Shown piece by piece: positions 23,124 through 36,215 of a stretch of DNA of 64,000 nucleotides; positions within the stretch are counted from its first letter, which is position 1; each line of letters opens with the position of its first letter. The DNA is from Scortum barcoo (Eukaryota > Chordata > Actinopteri > Centrarchiformes > Terapontidae), in assembly GCA_023238725.1 (NCBI GenBank), contig CM041546.1:14546483-14610482 (forward strand), in the 5' to 3' direction. The position numbers and the translations under genes are program-made. The notes below the pieces were generated by a model. That model made no database searches and was not told the DNA's origin. It was given only the letters and a program-made list of their open reading frames with translations.

Positions 23124-26100
23124 ATGGCTTGCACAGACGAGGATACATACACCAGTAATGGGGGGAAATGCTGTGATCTCTGTCCTGCAGGTCAGTCCAG
23201 TTCATAAGGTTTCATTTACTAATACTTCTTTCCTCTCTGGATAACAAACTTCGGTATCGGACTATGTAGACCACGACACGGTGTGACTCTGCCCCGTGTA
23301 CATATTCAACTTTTCAGCATTCCTCAGAAACTGTATTTGAATTATAGCCTGACTTCTACATACGTCTGCTCTCTCAACTCTTGTCAGGGACGTACAAGCA
23401 GGCTGACTGTGATGGCACAAAGGCGACCAAGTGTGCCGAATGTGGACGTGGGTTCTTCACAGCCACAAAAAACTACTTGAGTACATGTCGCCTCTGCAAG
23501 AACTGCAATTCCAGTAAGTTAGACACACACACACATACACGTACAGCACTGCATGTGCAGGCACGTATGTACATGGAAATGCTTTTTCTGTACTGCGAAC
23601 ACAGTTCTTTCACCTTCTTCCCCCACTGCCTTTTTAGAGATATAAAAATATATGTGTTATATATGTGTAATTCTTCATATGAATATTACAAATCCACTTT
23701 ACATCTTCCTCTTTTCAGATTTAACCCATTACACCTCACTAACCCAGAGGTGGGGTAAATCACTATGTAACTTGTGTTGTGTATCGAAACTTTGTTCACA
23801 AGTTTCAGTGTTTATTTTTTAATTTTACTGGGGATCCCAAAGTTTTGAAACATACCAAGAATTAATTTTGGCAAAATGTGTGTGAAGTGATGGACCAGAT
23901 TGTTGAGATGGATTTTCATTTGATGAAGTGGTACAACCAAAAAAAGCACTCAGTGTAAACGTGTAGTTTCAATGCATGAATGGAACAGGTTTATACATGA
24001 AAACATGATACTGTCAATGTGCAATAAGATGATTTTAATAGATCCAAAAGGAATGGCCCCTATACACTTCTAATTTAACCAAGTTATTAATTGTCTTTAA
24101 TTAATCTAATTGTCTCTAGTAAAATTAAGTCTATTAGTTTTACATTTTCACAAATTATGAGAAGAAATGAAACCAATCAGTCAAAACTTCCGTTTGAAGT
24201 GACTGTTAATATTTCTTGTGGGAAAGTGATTCAAACAGCAATATAGAACTGCATGAAGATGACAAAAAGATACAAACCAAAAAAATAACCTCAACAAGAT
24301 TACAAGGACCAGAAAAAGACAAGGATGACAAGGAAACGAGGATGGATCCTTCTTCCAGAACAGACAATATGTCTCTTTGACTCTTTCAGATAACCACCTT
24401 AGGAAAGTAAAGGAATGTACAGCTCAAGAAAATACAGTGTGTGAGTGCGAGACTGGTTTCTACTGCAGTGATGACGACTGTGACCACTGCCAGGCAGTGA
24501 ATTACTGCATTCTGGGTAAAGGGGTAAAGTTTCTAGGTAGGCTTCCACTTTAAAATGCAAATTACACGATCATGAACTCCAGCAAGAATTTACATCTTGC
24601 TGACATACAGTACAAACAGGCAACTGAAGAGACTCCCCATCTCGTTCCTTCTTGCAGCCACCCGTACGAATGATACAGTCTGTGCCCCGTGTGAAGAAGG
24701 GACCTACAGCAACGTGACAGATTTCCATTCACCCTGTCGAGTCCATACCAGGTCAGATTGCTTCTCAGCTATTACTGTTTGTCACTACTAAATCTGAAGA
24801 GGGGGTTCATGTAATGTGATCAAATGTGACTGAATCATTTCTTAGTCATCGGTTGACACACCGCAGAATTGAAAAAAAGGTTTTGTTTCAATTGATATCC
24901 TTAGTCTACAAACTCGAAACATCCCACATAACACCTACTTATGTTACTTATGTTATCCATACTGAACAAATGATATAATTGTTCCTTGTCTGAAACTTTT
25001 AATACATTCCTTTTATTCTTTAGGTTTTACTGAGTCAAACAAACCCAAATGAAAAAATCCCATGTTCCCCCATTTTCAACTGGTTGAAGAAATATAGTAC
25101 TACACAGTACTACACAGTATGCAGATATTTATTTGTTTGTCTTTGTATGTTGTTTCCAGATGTGAGGAAAATGGAAGAGTGTTGAAAACTCCGGGAACCC
25201 AAACAACTGATGCCATCTGTGGTGACTTTATATATAGTAGGTCTTCATTTTTACCTTTATGCTCTTCAAATGCATATAATCTTTTTAGAAATCAGAATCC
25301 TTTAGTCAGTTTTTTTTTTTTTTTTTTTTTAATTACTTGTGCAAAGTAGCGGATGCTCTTATCCTGAGTGACTCAGTGATTTCCTGTTTTGTCATGTCCA
25401 ATATGTCATATGACCAAGTTAAGAAAGGAAGCAGAAGTAGTATAGATGGGAAATCATTCCAAAGGGAGAGTAAAAGGCATGTTTTGTAATCAGCATCTGA
25501 CATAGATGGATGACTCTTTTCTTGTGACATTGTGGCTATAAATGGCCATTTTGCTTTAAGAGAATAAAGATGAAATCTGTGATCCATAGTGTTACCATAA
25601 TGATATATCAAATGACAATGGAAAAGAGGTTTCCTGTAGCAATGTAAATACAGAGTCATCACCTGAACTCTCTGTTTAGCTGTCGGCCCACAACTTTACT
25701 GTTTACTTTCTTATTATTCTTACAGTACTATTCTCACATTCTCAAAGTAAGTGCTTTAAAAACCCACCGACAGTTAGAAGCTACAGTATTGGAACTCCTG
25801 TTCATGGAGACCAAAGTTAGCGCTAGAAGAGGATGAATATTGGACTTTCATTTGCCAGGCAGCCAGATACAGCTCCAAATGAATGAGTCAAGTCCAAGTG
25901 GCTGTAAATGGCAAACCGCTAAATATTAACAGATGCATAGGATTGTGTTCAGTCATAAACCTCCACACCTAGGGCACCAGAGTTTTAGAAAATGTGGAAG
26001 TTGAGGCCAAGACCAGATTCAGTGCTGCAGAGAAGCAGGACAAGTTCAGGGGACTGCTCCAGTGCCGGCAAGGAAGGAGCTGAGCTGCAGTGGTCGAGCA

Positions 26101-29100
26101 GTTGTGGCCAGCAGCTCTGTGAAGCTGTACAGCTTGTAGGCACAATGGTGCTTTAAGCAAAATGCTAAGTCAGCATACTAACATCCTCTGACAAGGCTAA
26201 AATGGCAAGCGTGGATATAAATCAGTGGTGGACCTGTGGGCTTTACAGAAAGAATCCTATGTTTTGGGACTCAAAACAAGTCTATGGCACTGAAGTGCAG
26301 GTGCTGGTGAAGCATAAAGCCTAAATCACTTCTACCATAACAACAGGAAGGTCCTTTTTGAGAATTATTACTACTACACAAGGACAAAAATCACAAATCA
26401 TAAAATGGTAAAATAGCACACTGGCAAATCTATCTAAGCAAATGTTATAATAAAAGCCAGCCAATAAATCAGACAGAGTCACAAAGGTCAAAGAGCCTTC
26501 TAAGGTGTTTACCAATCTCCACAGAGAGAGGAGAATTTGCTGAAGCTGCCCAGAGTTTATTTTCACCACATTTTGAATGTAAATGATCTACAATCATACT
26601 GCAGCAATTAAATTTGGTCAAATTTTTAGACATCATATGTTGGTTTAAGTTTGGAAAGATCAGTGTCTGAACAGTTTAATTTACTCAAATAAGTGGTCAA
26701 ATATATCATGTGATCAAATGATCAAAAGATCTAATGTGGGAAAGTTAGCTGTGACACTGTCATATCTGGAAACAAAACTTTTTGTGAGAAAAAAAAGGGA
26801 GAAAGCTAAACCACACTTGGCAAGAAAATAGCAACAACATTTGATATTAATTCTGCCTTTTTAGGATTATTATTTTTACTGTTATTTTATGAAATTAATT
26901 CATATTTAACGCCCTAATATACTTGTAAGCAGATTACATTTATACACACCTGTGTATGACTTGTGTATGTGTATAAATGGCAAATAGATTTTTTATAACA
27001 CACTGTAAGGATCTGAGTAATCATACAGGTCCCAGTTACAGATTCTTCATAAACAGGTGCAATCATTGACAAAAATATTAATAACAATAATATATAATAT
27101 GTAAAATAATAATAACAGTTAGAAATGTAGGCAACAAAACAATCTCACCTTACAACTATGTTATGGTGTGTTATCGACTACTTATAAGTGTTACATACTG
27201 TTAAATTAAGTGTTACTGCTCTGGTATGAATCTCAAACTACCATAATTCACTAATAACAGAATGAAACACAAACTGAATGAATAATCATTCATAATATTT
27301 GGTTGCCATTGAGAAAATTAAAGAAAGCTTTTTTCTTTTTTCTTTTTTTTTAACAGTCGCAGTCAATTCAGTCATTGCCGTGTTGACAATATTATTCATT
27401 CATTACTCCCACTTTGTTTCCCAGAAGTTACTTAAGAAGAAAACCCTCATTAAAATGTATTTGGGTCCCTCTAAACAAACCTCTTTCTTTGTTTGTCAGA
27501 TTGTCACTGGATGTTACCCGCAGTCCTGTGGTCAGGACTCGTGTTGACCACACTCGTCCTGTTTGGTCTTATCTGCTGGAGGAAAAAATGCAAGTCATAT
27601 GGAGAAGGTGTGTACAACATATAACATGTGTAGGTGTATTTCACCTCTTCCTGAGGAGGCAAGAAAGCGGTTTACAGACTCAGTGGCAGTAATGCTAGCC
27701 ACAGCTCTGGGACACAATTTGCTTTGAAGTCATACAGTTTAAGGTCATAGTTACTGCTTATCTCTTTCAAACATGTCGCCCACTGTTTCCTTTACAGTGA
27801 AAAAAAAAAAAAAGATTATTTGACATACCTGATTTTCTTCTATTAATTAGAATTTTTGCAAGAGGTTCATGCATGTAAGAGGTGTTATTTCTGTTGTTTT
27901 TAGCACAAAAGCATAACATTTATGAGTTAGTGTAAAACCAAGCAGGTTAAACATGAGTGTTAAGCATGAGTGTAAAATAATGTTTGATAAGCTCAGCGAG
28001 CATGACAAACTGAATGGGGAAACCACATCCTGTACATATTCAGACTGACACAGTTATTTGGTATAATGTGACGCACACTTCACAGGCAGCTAACTCATAC
28101 TGAGAAACAAGTTGGCGCAGTCCCATAACTGATTGTTTTGGCTGACGTTGTGTCATATTTCATTGACATTTACTCCATTTCCAGTGAAGCAACGTGCCCG
28201 TACCGGAATTTACAGAGGTACATACAATTAACGAGAGAAGGGAGGGTTTCAAGAAAGTGTGTTGTTCTTTTAATCTCTGTGAATCTCTCCGAGTAGTGTG
28301 ATTCAAATCAAAGTTGTGAGTTTTAAAAGGTTGCATCAGTGACAGGATTTCTGGTCATTTTCGTTATGTTATGGACAATGATAAGTCAATGATTTTCAGT
28401 GAAAGTCTTTTTTCTATTTTTATCGCAATATGTCTATATTTTCTTCTTATCAAAACAAATAAGTTAAATTTACCCAAATTATTAAAGTTACTATTTTCCC
28501 CCTCATTGTGGTACTATGCCGTGAAGATAGTTTCAGTTTTGTCTTCTGAGGTTTTGAGATATCTCATCTTTACCAGCAGCTGGAAGCATTTTTTCTAATG
28601 GCAAATTAGTCCAAATAAAAACTGCTGAAGGTTTATGGATTAAACAGGAAAATTAAAACTTTTTATCTGGAAAAACAAGACTGCTGTTGAGTCTTTCAGA
28701 TGTGATTTTTCATTTTCAAGTTTCCACTCATGAGTTTTGCTTACTGTTAGGTCACTGAGACGTTTGAGCTTCGCTGTGCAGAATGCTGTATGTGCAGAAT
28801 TTGAGACACGGAGGCGTTTCTGAGCTCACCTCAAATTTGTGTTCATGACGTGCGCATGTGAGCGAGATTTTGTGACATCACAGCGAGTTTGGAAATCTCA
28901 TATTTAACGTGTGATGACATATATGTGATGTGGAAACCCGAAACCTCCAGTTCAAATACACTGAGAAATGGGCTTTTAAGTGGGAGTTGGAGAAATCATG
29001 GTCTAGTAATGTAGTGAAACTACTGAAAAAAATTTACATTCAATTTATGTATTTATAGATTCTGGATTTTTTTTTTCAATGAACAAGATGGAAAAGATAA

Positions 29101-30819
29101 TTTCAAGATTTTTTTACAAGTAACAAAAGCTTTTGAGGAAAAATATTTCAAACATGAAATGTCATTCAAAGCAGAGCACTTCTAAGCTCCTTTTTCATTT
29201 CATGTCATGCTGTGCTAAAGTGGTGTACATTACCAAACAAACTTGCAATTAATTAAATTGTCACAAAGTGGTACACAATCTAGTACTACTCCCTGTAGGT
29301 TTGAAAGGTTGTTGTAAATGGTTTGTGTCACAGAGAAAGCAGTTGTAGTTTATAAGTGTATGTAGTGTATGAGCCTTATAATGGTGAATTGGTGTCTATT
29401 TTGAAGATACAGAAGTGAATTATGCAGGGGCGGATTGACAAGTTTAAACTGAAGGTTTTAATACTTTTTTTCACCCAAAAAACTTGACACCATTGGAATC
29501 TGTTGTAACTGCAGTGAGTCAGATCCGACCACAGCTTTTTTTTCTGTGAAAAAGGAAACTACTTTTTAAACTGCCTTTTAAGTCTGCAGGAGGCAAAAGA
29601 CACATTTAAGGAGGAGTGTCATTTTAATGTTGTGTCTCACTGAGCTGTCATATATTTAAATGTCATAAATTCATAAATGCAGAAGTACGACTAACTTTTC
29701 CTAGAAAAAGAGTTACTCAGTGTGTCCAAAGATTTTGTCACTCGTCATATCTGATTGAGCTCAATATATATATATTGAGGGATGAAAGTGCCACCTAAAG
29801 GCTAATCAGCATCATCACATGATGAGTTTTCTAGACTACCTTACTAGTAGCTGAAAGTTGTCAATTTTCATTAAACTTAAGGAATTTGACTTCCAAACTA
29901 TTTATTATGATCATAAGAAGCATCCTTGTAAGAATGACATTTACATCTTTTGTTTTTGACTGCATTTTTGGTGTTTTCTGGGCAATAGGCAGCTCCGGTG
30001 ATCCTGTTAACTTTGTTGACGTGATTCCAGCACCACCTGTCATTCCACTGGGGCTGACTTTGCCATCCACAGAGGTGAATGGTCACTGCCAAGAGAGCTG
30101 CACCATAGAGTGCTACAGGTTACCACTTTTTAACCCAGGTGAGAAACCCCTGAACACTGCTGCATGCACACAACCACACCAGCTTTACACTCCTGTTTTT
30201 GTTTTCAGCTATTTGTAGGCATTCATTGTGCCTTTATTAGAAACTGTCACAGTAGTCAGATGGCAGAAAATGCACCAAAGGCACCCCACACAGACTGTAA
30301 CCAGGAACACTGTGGTTGTCAGGTGCACCTCAACATGTTCTTGAGTTATACATTAATGGATGTACACTATGTACTATGTAAGAGAACAGTACATGTCTGG
30401 TACATGTCATGTTTGGTCTCAGGAAGTCGGTCTTTTTAGTCCTCTGCTGCCACATCGGTTATTTATTTATTTTTTTTACTTTAAAGTGTCAACCATCTGT
30501 TTATATTAGAGTGAAAATGTATTTCTTTTTTCTCCATTAAGACGGCTATAAATCACACCCCGCAAAGTCCAAAGCATGGCTGCTGTCACATTACTTTAAA
30601 GCACGGTCACACTGAGCATTGATCTTATCCTCCTCCGCAGGTGTAGACACTGTGATCAGTTGCAGCACACAAGACAGCGTGGAGAGCAGCCTTCCCATAA
30701 CTCCACTGAAGGTTTCTGTTTCATTCGCCGAATCCAACCACACAAGTGCTGGATGCGACACCAGCAATTTCTTCAGGACCTACTCAGAACCACAGGAGGA
30801 TGAGTACTGTGGGACATAA
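23124..30819 (+). CDS. CD40-like TNF receptor superfamily member (signal-peptide exon not found)
   Basis: Type I death-domain-less TNF receptor. Coding exons: 23,124-23,190; 23,388-23,513; 24,390-24,536; 24,658-24,751; 25,160-25,236; 25,726-25,746; 27,500-27,607; 28,185-28,217; 29,989-30,138; 30,641-30,819. All phases agree, giving 333 residues from the ATG at 23,124. Four cysteine-rich repeats (CCDLCPAG, VCECETGFYC, TVCAPCEEGTYSN, then ICGDF), a 21-nt micro-exon (ILFSHSQ) as stalk, a membrane span (MLPAVLWSGLVLTTLVLFGL) and WRKKCK stop-transfer. The cytoplasmic tail ends in SEPQEDEY, fitting the TRAF6 motif P-x-E-x-x-aromatic, as in CD40. Repeat layout (VCxCxxGxYC, then GKGVK before the next Cys repeat) also matches CD40; LTBR or HVEM are alternatives. 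No signal peptide follows the ATG, so an upstream exon is probably missing and 23,124 may be internal. Confidence 0.8.
25747..27499. other. Large intron of the TNF-receptor gene
   Basis: No exon or clear mobile element seen. It separates the extracellular stalk micro-exon from the membrane-span exon. The 28,218-29,988 intron is likewise without recognisable content, except a short AT palindrome near 29,761-29,778. Confidence 0.6.
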
Positions 30820-31821
30820 CCAAGTTACTGCTATAGCCAGTTTTCAACCTTTAAACTCAAAATTTATTTATACTGACTTGGAAGAATGTTTGCTGCCCCC
30901 TGCAGGACTTCAATGAGAGGTCCAGCTCAAGATTTGTGATATTTCTGTTCCCCTGACAATGAAGCAAACAGTCTAAAAGAAAGAAGCAAACAAAAAACAC
31001 TGGAGGTCTGTACTGGAGTCATTTCCTTTGATGTGAATTAGTCTTAAAAGGAGTTACACAAGTGAAAGCAGCACTGTCGGTGGTTTTTAGCTACAGCTCA
31101 GCCATGTCTCTACTTAAGAAACACGGCTAAGTGTTACGTATGTTGATATTCTACATTGTTCTTGTGTCAACAAATCCAATGAAAAATGAAAAAAAAACGA
31201 CTGTATCAGACAAACATGCATGAATATGCAGTCAAACCTAATGTAGCATATTCTTTTTAGTCATAGAGCTCAAATGTCCAAAAACAGTTAAAAGCAAGCC
31301 ACAATGTCGCACTGGAAAATATTTTCCTTTATTTATTTTCAGTCATTATTTCTGCTGCTTTAAAATATGTGCTTCAAATGTAAATTAATCCGCTGAAGAA
31401 AATAGTCCATAGGAAATGCCCTCACATTTGCTAAAAACTACAGTTCCCAGCTGTTTTAGGTTACAGAGCATGTTTAGTTTAAATTAAACTAAATATCTGT
31501 GGCCTGTTTATAAATATGTACAATATGTTTGCATGAACAAATGGACTTTGGGCTGAGTCCAGAGAGGTAGAGAAATTAGAAACAGAGATCTGGACTAAGC
31601 CATCGTTGGTTGTTTCATTGGATTTGTTGATAAAACTTTTCTTTTAATGTAAACTATACCTTTGTAAATGTATTTTTAAGGATATCTAATTTAACTTATA
31701 TTGTTCCAACCCCAGCCTTTAAATCAGGCTGAAAACTGTACATGAAAAGTGGTTTCTTCTTTTAAAGTTTGAACATTCTTATGTAAATTTCGACCGTTGA
31801 ATTTTAGTATTTATGAACTTA

Positions 31822-31827
31822 AATAAA
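31822..31827 (+). promoter_or_regulatory. Poly(A) signal of the CD40-like receptor
   Basis: AATAAA about 1 kb after the stop codon. Only about 70 bp further on, TTTATT at 31,898-31,903 is the minus-strand AATAAA of rbp5, so the two convergent transcripts end almost back to back. The same pair is present in the duplicate (39,649-39,654 and about 39,726-39,731). Confidence 0.6.
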
Positions 31828-32230
31828 ACTGTAAGATATGCAGCAGCAATAACATACACACATACACACGCAGACATACACACACACACACTAACATTTT
31901 ATTCTTGGACAATGATGCAGTGTATTAAAGATGCAGCAGTGACGCCTGACTTGATGTATGATTTGTTTATAACATAATGAAGACAGATGGTGCAATATGA
32001 GGAAGTAAGTTAAAAATGTTTAAACAAGTACTTGTGCTATGCTGCTCAATAAGTACCATCAGACAAACAATTAAGTACATGTAGCATGTACCAGTATCAC
32101 TGTGATATTTCAAACTAATGTGGATTATAATAAAAGAAAAAAAAACTATAAACATTATTCAAATCTTGTACCAAAGTCCTAACTATATTCACTAAAGTTA
32201 CTTAGTCATGAAAACACATTTTTGGTTACT

Positions 32231-34418
32231 TCAATCAGCCTTCTTGAAGACTTGCTTGGCAACCACGCCTTGAACTCTCATCTCCTGCAAAGAGGAGAGG
32301 AGAGAGGAGGGGGCAGAGGAGGAGGAAGTAGAGGGTGGGTGGGGTGGTGAGAATCAATAAGACAATTTGGCACATCAAAAGGAGAGTGAAATGAGTGATA
32401 CACAAACCTGGGATTGTATCCAAAATGCAATACCATTTCCCTCCCCGCTCCCCTAGACCTCATCCTTTGACCTCGTAATCCATCTCCCACTCTTTCACCA
32501 TCTACTTATCTCCCCCTTTCAGCCCACTCCCTCCACCCTCCCCTCCTCCAGCTCCCCCTTTCACTCCCTCTTCATCAGCCCCTTGCTGCTCTCCTTCTCC
32601 TGCTTTGTGTAACCTTTAAAATCCACCTATTTTGCTGCCTGATCCTCACTGGCATTTCTTTCCCAATTCCCTACCGAATTAGGACACGGCACCAACAACA
32701 CATTGCTTTGTCCGGACTGCAACTGAGGATATTAGAAATCCTGCAAGAGCTATTTAGTAGAACAATACTGATTGTTTTAAATCTTAATCAGCGCTGACAG
32801 ATCATCTAGAAGCTTAAATTCTGTTACAAGCAGAATGAGAAGCAATCCTCTCCCCTGGTCCCTTAATTTATGGTAGTACTTCATTAAGGCCTGCATTCAA
32901 GAGTCTTCTTCTGCCTCTTTTGTGTTCGCCTTCTTCTGTTGGGTTTTTTTCCCCCTCTGGCTTACACAAAGCTCCACAAACCTTTTAATAAAGAACTTCT
33001 TCCCATAGAGACTGCATGGTACAACCGAACAAGGCAATGAATAACCCTGGCTTATTTGCATGTTCTCCCTCATTTAGCATATCAGTTTCAGCATCTTTTT
33101 CCCGTTATGTTTTCATTTTCCTTGTTCAGTCTCCCCCCCCCCCCCGCTTCCACTGCTTTGGCCTTCTTCACGGCCTTCCACACGTCCTTACCAAATGCAG
33201 CTTGTTGCCCTCCAGCCAGTGCGTCCAGCCTCGTCCTTCCTTCTCGCCTCGCTGTACACAGACCAGGTTGTCTCCGTCCCAGCTCACCGTGGTCTGTATA
33301 AGCACACAGAGATGCTGTGTTACTGCATGTGCAATTAGTATGTAAAGTGGCTCATGCGCTCAATCCCACACGGACAAGAGGCTTTGTGCAGAGCATGATT
33401 GTGGCCATGAGTTCAAAAACATGTTCTTTCAACATAATGCCAGCTCTGATTCATGCTCTAGTTTCCTGTTGTTCTGAAGACTAGTTCAGTGTTCATTTTA
33501 AATTCACTGCTTTCTCTGTCTCACACACAAACTCACACATTAGTCACTTCAACTCAAACAGGGTTTTAAGCAGCGGGGGGTGATTACAACACACGCAAAA
33601 AATCCCAGCAGCAGGAGGGTCAACTTTCCTCAGATGTTCCAGATTAAACACACAAAGCAATCTTGTATAACAAGTAATTGTGCTGTATATTCACTGTATA
33701 CACAAGTCTGACTTGTCCAAACAAGTCAGCATTCAAGTGCATAAAAAAAATAAAAACAGCAACACAACCACACCTGACAGGTCCGGCCATCAACTGGTCC
33801 CAGGTCTTCGGTAAACTCTTTTCCGATGGTGAAATCCATATCGAAGTTCTTGAAGGTGGTGAGAGTGCGGATCTTCATGGCCCCCGTGGCCGGGTCGTGG
33901 GTGATCTCTTTGGTGGGCTTCAGCAGACACACAATCTTCCTCAGGGCAAAATTTATATCTGGGAGAGGACAATGAATGATCAAAGTGATATAACATGAGC
34001 TGCAGTTCATTGTTACTCTACTGAAAAGGGAGTCACACCACTGTCAGTGCAGACAGAGTCAATACACCCTGTGTGTGTGTGTGTGGGGTCATGTAAAGGA
34101 CAAGGTGGTGATTTCACTGCTCCAATATTTGCTGCTGCAAATGAAGATGGTTGAAATCAGTGATTGCAGGCTGCATAGAAAGATGACCCCAATAGGCAAG
34201 AAGAGAAATAAAAATGAAAACAAGATTGTTTCAAATAAAAGGAAACTTGGGTCTGGCTGTGCGTGCTGTGTAGGAGGGGAGAGAGAGCTGACTTGTTTTT
34301 TAGGGTTCCAGCTGCAGTAAAAGGCACACTGATGCGACTCACCTAAAGCTGCGAGGTAGTTGTCCATATTGTCCTGTTCCGCCATGTGATACGTGCCGGA
34401 GTAATTGGGTTTAGACAT
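32231..34418 (-). CDS. rbp5: Cellular retinol-binding protein (RBP5/CRBP-III type)
   Basis: Intracellular lipid-binding protein that carries retinol in the cytosol. Four exons with the invariant family layout: 34,418-34,343 (76 nt), 33,958-33,774 (185), 33,293-33,192 (102), 32,284-32,231 (54), giving 138 residues. Recognisable stretches: NYLAALD, ALRKIVCLLKPTKEI, IRTLTTFKNFDMDF, EDLGPVDGRTC, VSWDGDNLVCVQRGEKEGRGW, VVAKQVFKKAD. His rather than Gln in GWTHWLEG (the residue facing the retinol head group) is the CRBP-III/IV state, which with the neighbourhood of c1r, c1s and ptpn6 supports rbp5 over rbp1. Two extra residues (DPATGAM loop) relative to the usual exon 2. Start codon ATG at 34,418. 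A near-identical second copy lies at 40,072-41,651. Confidence 0.9.
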
Positions 34419-34850
34419 GTTGTTCCTTCACAAACTCAACACTTTTCCTTCTTCTTGTCTTTTTTTTTTTGCTCCTCGAGTCAACTCAGGGTTCCAGAGG
34501 CGCAGAGCCCGGATCGGACGCGTAAAGATGAGCCTGTTGCGCGCTGTGTGAGGCTCCCTCCCGCCGCTGAGCTCGGTCCTGGTGAAATCGGGTCAGCTGT
34601 GATTAGCTCAGTGCTGCGCGCCCAGTTTTTCTGCAGCCGCACATGCAAGTGGGAGGTTCATGCGTCTCTCTCCCGACGCTTCATCCGGAGGGATCAGTTG
34701 CGGAGCAGGGGGCGGCGCTTCCGATCCCTCAAAACGTGGTGGCGAGTGGAGGTGAAGATGTGTGTGCATGTTGCAGGCGTGTGTGTGCACAGACCGGGAG
34801 CTGACCGGTGTGTTAATGTAGTATCTGAAATTCCATATGTTGATTGACTT
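34419..34850 (-). promoter_or_regulatory. rbp5 upstream region
   Basis: GC-rich, CpG-containing 400 bp directly upstream of rbp5, unlike the AT-rich surroundings, hence a likely promoter. The duplicate at 41,652-42,080 keeps most of it but differs in two blocks: copy 2 has about 30 extra bp after CTCGAG, and copy 1 has about 40 bp (around 34,583-34,625) missing from copy 2. Confidence 0.5.
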
Positions 34851-34994
34851 CATGGGTTTGTTATGTTTAGTTAAGGGTCCCACGTTTGGTGCCTCTCTCG
34901 TGTCTCTCACTTAAAGGCAGCAACAGCACCGTGCAGATGTTCTCTATTAAAAATACATCTAAATCTATTCTGCCTTTAAAATAGCTCTAACGCT

Positions 34995-36039
34995 AATTAT
35001 TGATACAGTCATGTGTTCATGGTTTTAATGTTGCAGTTTGTTGAGGTCGGTCTAATGTGAATTCCGCCCAGAGTATTTTATGAAATAATTTCAAATAGAT
35101 AAAATATTTATCCACAATAATACATCCTAATCTTTTTTACATTGTTAATCTGAATCTGCAAAGTAACTAGTAACCATAACCACTAGTAAGCATGAAATGG
35201 AAATACTCGTGTACAAGTACCTCAAAATAGTTAAGTGCAGTCCTTGAGGAAGTGTACTTAGTTACTATGTCAAGGCACGAGGCAGTGTTTTATTCTAGAT
35301 TTAAGGAGACACTTAAGGCTTCTGGTCAAACCTTGTGTAGAAAAACACACTCACATGATGCAGAGATATGGTGTTACTCAATTTCCTGGCACTACCAGGC
35401 TCTACTACAGGTTAAAGACCCACCCTTTACTTGTTGGCAATATTAAAAAAAAGATTTCCTCAATGCGACCAATCAGTATTTATGTGCTCATGAGTGATCT
35501 AAAATATGTCCCTAAACATCAAAGATGTAATAGAGTGAATGTCACTACAGGATTTAGCAGCAGGTACTTCTGAGGACATTCAAAGGAAGGAAGTGGCCAT
35601 TGAAATTGTTATCAGGCATCTTACTTGTTCAACAAACCTGATTCAATCTAAAAAATGAAAAAAATGTTTTTTTTTATTGGTGGTGTAGTAGCACATACAG
35701 AAACACAGGATGAAGAACATTTGTATCTGTTATCTTAAATTGCCTGAAATACAGCTGAGCTAAAAACATGTTGCTTCTCTGAATACAAAAGTTTAAAGAC
35801 AAGTATTCCTGTTTATTCGTCTGAATCTAAATCTTAAATATATTAAGCTAAAAAGTCATTTTATCAACTTAAAGTGATGCAATCTGTATATCTGCTGAGA
35901 AACCCAACAATAAAAACCTGATAAAAACTTTCTTTCAACCTAAAGACTGAAACATCCCACAGCACTGATGGTGTCAAGTCAAATAGCTGAAATAAAAAAA
36001 ACAATTACCACAAAGTGTTACACAACAACTCGTTCCAGC
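34995..36039. other. Intergenic, no feature seen
   Basis: AT-rich spacer between rbp5 and the ptpn6 3' UTR; no open exon or repeat recognised. Confidence 0.6.
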
Positions 36040-36045
36040 TTTATT
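36040..36045 (-). promoter_or_regulatory. Poly(A) signal of ptpn6
   Basis: AATAAA on the minus strand about 170 nt downstream of the ptpn6 stop codon (36,216-36,218). Confidence 0.55.
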
Positions 36046-36215
36046 TTGAACAAACGCATCAACCAAGCATCCATGTGACATAGCTGTCAGGTTATCTTGT
36101 CTCAGATTTTACACATTAATTTAATTTTGTCTAAGGTCTCCAGTAAAATATAAATTCTTTAAAAAAAAGAATGCCTGCATAAATATAACAATAAGATGTA
36201 CTTCAATAAAACTTC

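Larger units (their letters stand above)
31302..34994. repeat. Segmental duplication, copy 1 (receptor 3' UTR plus rbp5)
   Basis: Matches 39,136-42,233 base for base over long stretches, same orientation, about 7.8 kb apart. It includes the distal part of the TNF-receptor 3' UTR with its poly(A) signal and the whole rbp5 gene with promoter. Copy 2 lacks about 560 bp of intron 3 (copy 1 32,470-33,030) and about 45 bp of intron 1, and its promoter segment differs. Homology ends sharply after CTCTAACG (34,994 and 42,233). Confidence 0.93.

Noticed and set aside
29755..29785. AT palindrome TCAATATATATATATTGA
   Set aside because: Short and low-complexity; expected by chance in AT-rich introns.
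33016..33345. Plus-strand ORF of 109 codons, repeated at 40,383-40,607
   Set aside because: It is the antisense of rbp5 exon 3 and flanking intron; repeated only because the region is duplicated.
34386..34910. ORFs on both strands in the GC-rich block upstream of rbp5
   Set aside because: Arise from a stop-poor CpG-rich promoter; the duplicate carries indels that break them.
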